Of a stretch of 57,443 bases of DNA, positions 52,783 through 57,443 are shown one piece after another. The position numbers were made by a program, and so were the translations under genes. The notes under the pieces are model-generated. The model was not told the origin of the DNA. It searched no databases and saw nothing but the letters and a program-made list of their open reading frames with translations. Source of the stretch: an uncultured Clostridia bacterium (GTDB taxonomy: Bacteria; Bacillota; Clostridia; Oscillospirales; CAG-272); the NCBI GenBank assembly GCA_947302045.1, contig CAMYUQ010000003.1, positions 1 to 57,443 on the forward strand. The letters are read 5' to 3'. The first letter of the stretch is position 1. Every line of letters begins with the position of its first letter.

Positions 52783-55548
52783 TTACTGCTGTCCCTGCTC
52801 TTTCCGCATACAGCAGTTCTTGTATTTCTTTCCGGATCCGCAGGGACAGGGATCGTTTCTGCCCACTCTCGCGTCCGAAACGGCAGGACGGTTCACGACC
52901 TTGACCTTCTTCTGCGTGCGGGACTGTGCGTTTTCAAATCCCTCGGTAAGCGGCTTTGCAACCTGCACCCGACGGATCGGCTGATTCTTCGGCACGACCG
53001 ACAGGATCGTGCGCACGGTATTCTGACGAATATCGTCTACCATGGTTTCAAAGAGATCGGCACCCTGAATCCGGTATTCATTGATCGGATCCCGCTGTGC
53101 GTAAGCTTGCAGTCCGATATTTCCTTTGAGATCCTCCATGAGGTCGATATGATTCATCCATGCGCTGTCAACGCACCGAAGCAGAACGGTTCGCTCAACC
53201 TCCCGGAAGATATCTTCTCCGAACAGCTCTTCTTTCTGACGGTAGATCCCCATCGCACGGTCATAAAGCGTTTCCGAAATAGATTCGCGCGACAGCTTTT
53301 TCTGCTCTTCCGCGGAATAACGGAAATCTTCCTCGGTGGTCAGTACACCCATAAAATGAGCGCGCAAGCCTTCCAGATTCCAATCCGCCGGACTGTCCTG
53401 ACCGGTAAAATCGTTTACCACGCCCTCGACCGTGGATTGGATCATCTTCCGGACCGTTCCGGAAATGTCGGTTCCGTTGAGAACGTCCTGACGCTGTCCG
53501 TAGATCAGATTCCGCTGCTGGTTCATCACGTCGTCATACGACAATACATATTTTCTGCGTTTGAAGTTGGCGTCTTCCAGATTCTTCTGTGCACGTTCGA
53601 TTGCGCCCGAGAGAATCCGCGCGTCGATCGGCATATCGTCCGGCATTCTCAGCGCGTTGACGATCCCGAGAATCCGATCCGCTCCGAAGAGTCGCATCAG
53701 ATCGTCTTCCATCGAAAGATAGAATTTGGATTCGCCGGGGTCGCCCTGCCGCCCGGACCGTCCGCGCAGCTGATTGTCGATCCGTCGGCTTTCATGCCGT
53801 TCGGTTCCCAGAATAAACAGTCCGCCCGCCGCCTTGACCTTTTCCGCTTCGGGCGCGATTTCCTGTTTATGCTTTTCATAAAGCTTTCTGAAAAGAGCTC
53901 TTGCTTCGAGCAGACCCTCGTCGGTCGTCTCGGTCATGCCAGTGCATTCCAGAATATATTCTTCCGGCACTTCTTTTGCACGCATCTCGGCTTTCGCCAT
54001 AAATTCGGGGTTTCCGCCGAGCAGAATATCGGTTCCGCGCCCCGCCATATTGGTGGAAATGGTGACGGCGCCGTATTTGCCTGCCTGCGCAACGATCTCG
54101 GCTTCTTTTGCGTGATACTTCGCATTCAGAACCGTATGCGAAATACCCGCATTTTTCAGCCGCCGGGAAAGTTCTTCCGATTTGTCGATCGAGATCGTAC
54201 CGACCAGAACCGGTTGTCCCTTTTCGTGACATTCCTTGACCTTTTCCACAATAGCGCGGTATTTTGCCTCAACGCTTTTATAAACAGCGTCCGGGTGATC
54301 CTTGCGGATCATCGGCATATTGGTCGGGATCTCCACAACGTCGAGCGAATAGATCTCCCGGAATTCGTTGTCCTCGGTCAGGGCCGTACCGGTCATACCC
54401 GACAGCTTTTCATACATCCGGAAATAATTCTGGAACGTGATCGTTGCAAGCGTTTTGTTCTCTTTCTGCACCTGCACGCCCTCTTTGGCTTCGATCGCCT
54501 GATGCAGGCCGTCCGAATACCGTCTGCCGGGCATGAGACGTCCTGTGAAGGTGTCAACGATCATAACGCCGTTTTCGTTCACCACATAATCCACGTCCCG
54601 GTGCATACAACCGTAGGCGCGGATTGCCTGATTGACGTGGTGCGCGATCTCGGCGTTTTCCGCGGCGGTAATCTTGGAAAGCCCGAAAAATTCCTCGGCT
54701 TTCTTAGCGCCCTTTGGCGTCAGGATCGCATTGTTTGCCTTTTCGTCCACAATGTAATCCGCGTCGATATCATCGTGCTCCTCTTTGGAATCCAACTCTT
54801 TGATGACGTATTTTCGCATCTTGCGCACCAGCGTGTCGGCACGCTCGTAAAGATCCGAAACCTGCTCTCCTGCGCCCGAGATGATGAGCGGCGTTCTCGC
54901 CTCGTCGATCAGGATCGAGTCCACTTCGTCCACGATCGCAAAAATGTGACCGCGCTGTACCATCTGCTCCTTGTAGACCACCATGTTATCCCGCAGATAA
55001 TCGAAGCCGAACTCGTTGTTGGTACCGTAGGTGATGTCCGCCGCGTAGGCCGCACGTTTTTCTTCGTTGTTCTGACCGTGCACGATCAAGCCCGTGGAAA
55101 GCCCCATGAAATCGTAGACCCGTCCCATCTCTTCCGCACCCACGCGCGCAAGATAATCGTTGACCGTTACGATATGGACGCCTCTTCCTTCCAGCGCGTT
55201 GAGATATGCGGGCAGGGTTGCCACCAGCGTTTTTCCTTCACCGGTTTTCATTTCGGCGATCCTTCCCTGATGCAGAATGATTCCGCCTAGGATCTGCACG
55301 CGGAACGGACGTTTTCCGAGCACGCGGTCATCGGCTTCGCGGACCGCCGCAAACGCGTCCGGCAGAATATCGTCCAGCGTTTCGCCCGCGGCAAGCCGCG
55401 CTTTGAGCTGATCGGTAACGCCGCGCAGTTCCGCATTGCTCATGGCTTTGTAGGTTTCTCCCAGCTCGTCGACCCGATCGGCAAGCGCCTTGATCTTTTT
55501 GATCTGCCTTTGGCTGTATGTTCCGAAAATTTTTGATGCAAGCGACAT
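52783..55548 (-). CDS. secA: Preprotein translocase ATPase SecA
   Basis: A 921-residue SecA, the motor for Sec-dependent export. 'AEMKTGEGKTLVATLPAYLN' is Walker A, 'IVDEVDSILIDEARTPLIIS' includes the DEAD-like motif, 'NMAGRGTDILLGGNPEFM' is motif V/VI, and the C-terminal zinc motif is 'NDPCPCGSGKKYKNCC'. The ATG at 55548 has AAAGGA 9 bases upstream. A promoter with an extended -10 lies about 45 bases before it. Confidence 0.98.
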   Translation of the reverse strand: MSLASKIFGTYSQRQIKKIKALADRVDELGETYKAMSNAELRGVTDQLKARLAAGETLDDILPDAFAAVREADDRVLGKRPFRVQILGGIILHQGRIAEMKTGEGKTLVATLPAYLNALEGRGVHIVTVNDYLARVGAEEMGRVYDFMGLSTGLIVHGQNNEEKRAAYAADITYGTNNEFGFDYLRDNMVVYKEQMVQRGHIFAIVDEVDSILIDEARTPLIISGAGEQVSDLYERADTLVRKMRKYVIKELDSKEEHDDIDADYIVDEKANNAILTPKGAKKAEEFFGLSKITAAENAEIAHHVNQAIRAYGCMHRDVDYVVNENGVMIVDTFTGRLMPGRRYSDGLHQAIEAKEGVQVQKENKTLATITFQNYFRMYEKLSGMTGTALTEDNEFREIYSLDVVEIPTNMPMIRKDHPDAVYKSVEAKYRAIVEKVKECHEKGQPVLVGTISIDKSEELSRRLKNAGISHTVLNAKYHAKEAEIVAQAGKYGAVTISTNMAGRGTDILLGGNPEFMAKAEMRAKEVPEEYILECTGMTETTDEGLLEARALFRKLYEKHKQEIAPEAEKVKAAGGLFILGTERHESRRIDNQLRGRSGRQGDPGESKFYLSMEDDLMRLFGADRILGIVNALRMPDDMPIDARILSGAIERAQKNLEDANFKRRKYVLSYDDVMNQQRNLIYGQRQDVLNGTDISGTVRKMIQSTVEGVVNDFTGQDSPADWNLEGLRAHFMGVLTTEEDFRYSAEEQKKLSRESISETLYDRAMGIYRQKEELFGEDIFREVERTVLLRCVDSAWMNHIDLMEDLKGNIGLQAYAQRDPINEYRIQGADLFETMVDDIRQNTVRTILSVVPKNQPIRRVQVAKPLTEGFENAQSRTQKKVKVVNRPAVSDARVGRNDPCPCGSGKKYKNCCMRKEQGQQ

Positions 55549-55592
55549 GATAATATCCTTTCCCTGCACAATCAAATAAAATATCAGTTTAT

Positions 55593-55601
55593 ATTATAGC
55601 A
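55593..55601 (-). promoter_or_regulatory. Extended -10 promoter for secA
   Basis: On the minus strand TGCTATAAT (55601-55593), an extended -10. The -35 region is only T-rich, which extended -10 promoters tolerate. Confidence 0.7.
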
Positions 55602-55660
55602 TACTTGTCTTTCAAAAAACAGTATATTTTGTAAACTTTCCGCGTTTTTGGAAAAAAATC

Positions 55661-55689
55661 TTGCACATCGCTTTGAAATATGGTATGAT
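55661..55689 (+). promoter_or_regulatory. Promoter for trmL
   Basis: TTGCAC (55661-55666), 17-base spacer ending in TGG, TATGAT (55684-55689), 29 bases before the ATG. It is divergent from the secA promoter. Confidence 0.7.
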
Positions 55690-55718
55690 AAGGAAAACGC
55701 TGTCCGAAAGGAATCTTT

Positions 55719-56225
55719 ATGTCTCACCTGAATATTGTGTTGCATGAACCCGAAATTCCGCAGAATACCGGCAATATTGCCCGCACCTGCGCGGCGACCG
55801 GCGCTTCCCTCCATCTGATCAAACCGCTCGGATTTGAGATTGACGACAAGAAACTCAAACGTGCGGGGCTGGATTACTGGCATCTGCTCGATATTACCTA
55901 TTATGACGGGCTGGAAGATTTCTTTTCCAAACATCCGAACGCCGACTTCTATTGTTTTTCCACCAAAGCGCCGAGAAGTTATACCGAGGTGACCTATCCG
56001 GAAGAAACCTTTCTCTTTTTCGGAAAGGAGACCAAAGGTCTGCCCGAGGATTTCCTGCACGCGCATCCCGACCGGTGCGTCCGGATTCCGATGCGGGAAG
56101 GTTTGCGTTCGCTCAACCTTTCCAATTCGGTCGCCGTTGCCGTTTACGAAGTGTTGCGGCAACAAAATTTCGCCGGCTTGCAGGAAGCCGGACAGCTCAC
56201 GCAATATCATTGGGATGAAAAATAA
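55719..56225 (+). CDS. trmL: tRNA (cytidine/uridine-34-2'-O)-methyltransferase
   Basis: A 168-residue SPOUT methyltransferase. 'EPEIPQNTGNIARTCAATGA', 'FLFFGKETKGLPEDFL' and 'IPMREGLRSLNLSNSVAVAV' are the three knot motifs of TrmL, which methylates the wobble base of tRNA-Leu. AAAGGA lies 6 bases before the ATG. The last codons and the stop (DEK, TAA) lie inside the shared terminator palindrome. Confidence 0.96.
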   Translation: MSHLNIVLHEPEIPQNTGNIARTCAATGASLHLIKPLGFEIDDKKLKRAGLDYWHLLDITYYDGLEDFFSKHPNADFYCFSTKAPRSYTEVTYPEETFLFFGKETKGLPEDFLHAHPDRCVRIPMREGLRSLNLSNSVAVAVYEVLRQQNFAGLQEAGQLTQYHWDEK

Positions 56226-56258
56226 AACTGCCTCGCGGCAGTTTTATTTTTCATCCCA
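56211..56258. terminator. 22-bp perfect palindromic terminator overlapping both convergent genes
   Basis: Arms 56211-56232 and 56237-56258 are exact reverse complements around TCGC. The GC-rich core (ACTGCC/GGCAGT) is followed by TTTTATTTTT on both strands. The arms encode the C-terminal residues WDEK and the stop of trmL on one strand and of the facing gene on the other. Confidence 0.92.
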
Positions 56259-56897
56259 CATCCAGTAAAAGCGAGGCAAGCCGACCTGCCTTTCCAGCAT
56301 CCGCAAAAGGCGTGGGATCTCCTCTGTTCCGTTTGTTGAGCGGAACAAAAGTTCCCCTCCGTCGCGGCGGCACATTTCGCATAAGAACCGCGCCTGCTGA
56401 CAGATCCAGATATTTTCGTCGGGTGCTTCCCCGCTCAGATGCCGGTTTACGAGGTAAAGATTCGGTGACTCGGCAAAAAAGCCGGCAGGAATATCCAATC
56501 GCATACGGTTCCCGACAAGCGGCTCCTGCAACGTCTTCCATGCTTCATAATCCGCCGCTTTTCTTTCGGGCAGTTTTACAAATCCGTTTGCATTTTCCGG
56601 CGGGATCGGACTCCACTCCGGCGTTCTTATCTCTTCTTTCGCACGTTCAGCGTCTGCTTTTTTTAAAGGGAAAACAAGCAGGGATTCCGCCGTCTGTTTC
56701 CAAACGAAGGCGCAGGATTCGGGATTCAATCCGGTTGAAATTCCGAACAAAGCTTGTAATTGATATTCCGAGATCCTGCGTTCGGGATGCCCCGGCAAAC
56801 GCTCCGAAGCAATACAAAGATTTCGGAAGAGTTCATAATCCGATCCGGCGGCAGAAAACCCGGACAGGCGCAGAAGATCCTCTTTGCCCGCGTCCAT
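56244..56897 (-). CDS. Protein of unknown function (start uncertain)
   Basis: A soluble protein of 217 residues from the ATG at 56897. No family is recognised; visible features are a possible metal-binding Cys pair ('CQQARFLCEMC'), several Trp residues and a Pro-rich linker ('TPEWSPIPPENANG'). The ATG lies 35 bases from the AGGAGG at 56933-56938, too far for initiation. The frame continues upstream without a stop and that site points at an ACG (56924, spacing 8) or ATC (56921, spacing 11), giving 'ITNITELWMDAGKEDLL'. A non-ATG start adding eight or nine residues is likely. It has its own promoter and ends in the shared palindrome. Confidence 0.65.
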   Translation of the reverse strand: MDAGKEDLLRLSGFSAAGSDYELFRNLCIASERLPGHPERRISEYQLQALFGISTGLNPESCAFVWKQTAESLLVFPLKKADAERAKEEIRTPEWSPIPPENANGFVKLPERKAADYEAWKTLQEPLVGNRMRLDIPAGFFAESPNLYLVNRHLSGEAPDENIWICQQARFLCEMCRRDGGELLFRSTNGTEEIPRLLRMLERQVGLPRFYWMWDEK

Positions 56898-56932
56898 CCA
56901 TAGTTCCGTAATATTCGTGATCGTTTTCTCTC

Positions 56933-56938
56933 CCTCCT
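56933..56938 (-). promoter_or_regulatory. Strong ribosome binding site facing a non-ATG codon
   Basis: A perfect AGGAGG on the minus strand has no ATG, GTG or TTG at a usable distance in the open frame. ACG at 56924 is 8 bases away and ATC at 56921 is 11 bases away. Confidence 0.6.
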
Positions 56939-56957
56939 TTTCCCCGTGACTGCATTC

Positions 56958-56986
56958 ATTTTACCATATTCCGGGCATTCGGTCAA
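56958..56986 (-). promoter_or_regulatory. Promoter for the 56.2-56.9 kb gene
   Basis: On the minus strand TTGACC (56986-56981), 17-base spacer ending in TGG, TAAAAT (56963-56958). Transcription would begin near 56951, leaving a short leader with the AGGAGG. Confidence 0.75.
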
Positions 56987-57023
56987 GATTTTTGAAAAAA
57001 ATGTGAAAAATTCCAAAACGGTG

Positions 57024-57052
57024 TAGACGAATGCAGTTTTTTGTGATACAAT
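57024..57052 (+). promoter_or_regulatory. Promoter for the MutS-related gene
   Basis: TAGACG (57024-57029), 17-base spacer ending in TGA, TACAAT (57047-57052), 35 bases before the ATG. Confidence 0.6.
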
Positions 57053-57087
57053 AGGGAGAGAAAAAACTTTGAAAGGAAACCGCGGAT

Positions 57088-57443
57088 ATGGATAGCGATT
57101 TCAGCCAATTCAGTCTGATTTATCCGGATGAGGAATCCCGTCGCGCCCATGAGGAAGGAAATGCCAAACCCGATATTGATCTGTTTACCTTACAGGAACT
57201 CGGGCTTTTGGAGCGGTTTTCCCTCAAAAGCGGCGATCTTTCCTCCTTTCAAACGACCGATCCCGAGGTCATCCGGTATCGTCTCGCCACCTTCGACGAT
57301 ATGCTCCGCTGTGAAGAACTGACGCGGATGCTCGAACGGCTCGTGCCGATCCTGAATGATATCACCGAATTGCGCCGTCTGGAAGCCGATCAGGGCGATC
57401 CGGACGATTATCTTGCCTGCATGACCGAGATCGAGCTCTATAT
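57088..57443 (+). CDS. MutS-related protein, N-terminal fragment (partial)
   Basis: The first 118 codons of a gene that runs out of the window. It starts 'MDSDFSQFSLIYPDEES' and contains 'DLFTLQELGLLERF', 'TTDPEVIRYRLATFDDML' and 'ELTRMLERLVPILNDI', which resembles the helical lever region that precedes the ATPase of MutS-type proteins in Clostridia. The ATPase itself is outside the window, so the call is tentative. GAAAGGA precedes the ATG by 12 bases. Confidence 0.5.
   Translation, partial: MDSDFSQFSLIYPDEESRRAHEEGNAKPDIDLFTLQELGLLERFSLKSGDLSSFQTTDPEVIRYRLATFDDMLRCEELTRMLERLVPILNDITELRRLEADQGDPDDYLACMTEIELY

Noticed and set aside
53107-55290. A long open frame on the plus strand opposite secA (over 700 codons)
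   Set aside because: It is the antisense shadow of a highly conserved gene with strong GC-biased third positions. It has no ribosome site and no family character. Similar shadows lie opposite most genes here.
1-57443. tRNA, rRNA, insertion sequence, phage or integrase genes
   Set aside because: No gap is large enough for an rRNA gene, no cloverleaf was recognised in the gaps, and no transposase, integrase or target-site duplication was seen.

Overview
The window looks like the chromosome of an anaerobic, low-to-moderate GC Firmicute of the class Clostridia, probably an uncultured gut lineage. The evidence is a 4-hydroxy-3-methylbut-2-enyl diphosphate reductase fused to ribosomal protein S1, a MecA adaptor, the nusB-xseA-xseB-ispA-tlyA-argR gene order, a type Ic aspartate aminotransferase, strong AGGAGG ribosome binding sites, and promoters of the sigma-A type with an extended -10. 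It is densely coding: I support 47 complete and 2 edge-truncated protein genes plus one doubtful small ORF. I see no rRNA or tRNA gene, insertion sequence, prophage, CRISPR array or riboswitch, and no gap above 300 bases.

Layout. 0-2.8 kb: the tail of an MFS transporter, then a minus-strand operon for a polysaccharide-type ABC exporter followed by a DtxR-like metal regulator. 2.9-12 kb (minus): dxs, radC, a heterodimeric ABC exporter pair and polA. 12-13.5 kb (minus): a TSCPD protein and a manganese-type CDF transporter. 13.5-21.3 kb (minus): argS, yebC-type gene, rpiR-type regulator, FAD oxidoreductase, cmk, ispH-S1. 21.3-27.7 kb (minus): nusB, a TsaD paralogue, xseA, xseB, ispA, tlyA, nadK, argR, ybaK. 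27.9-29.6 kb (plus): a membrane protein, an SGNH hydrolase and a DUF4358 lipoprotein. 29.6-33.5 kb (minus): an aminotransferase and a nuclease-helicase fusion. 33.6 kb: mecA. 34.2-36.8 kb (minus): a DHHW (AlgX-like) protein and an MBOAT acyltransferase. 37-43.6 kb (plus): a heterodimeric ABC exporter and a 980-residue MacB-like ABC protein. 43.6-55.5 kb (minus): secA followed by two unknown membrane proteins, two zinc-ribbon ABC exporters flanking a DUF1854 protein, then apbE, a NusG-II protein and a Gx transporter. 55.7-57.4 kb: trmL, an unknown gene with an odd start, and the start of a MutS-related gene.

How the genes work together. Much of the window is housekeeping (replication and repair, translation, isoprenoids, NADP, secretion). 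The accessory interest lies in envelope functions. The most unusual block is 45.5-52.8 kb: two ABC exporter halves, each carrying an extra N-terminal cytosolic domain and a zinc ribbon, with a DUF1854 protein encoded between them and two polytopic membrane proteins of unknown function upstream, apparently co-transcribed with secA and with a flavin-transfer (ApbE) module. A second envelope theme is extracytoplasmic acyl transfer, split between the 27.9-29.6 and 34.2-36.8 kb loci.

All functional calls come from reading motifs and gene order by eye. No similarity search was run.
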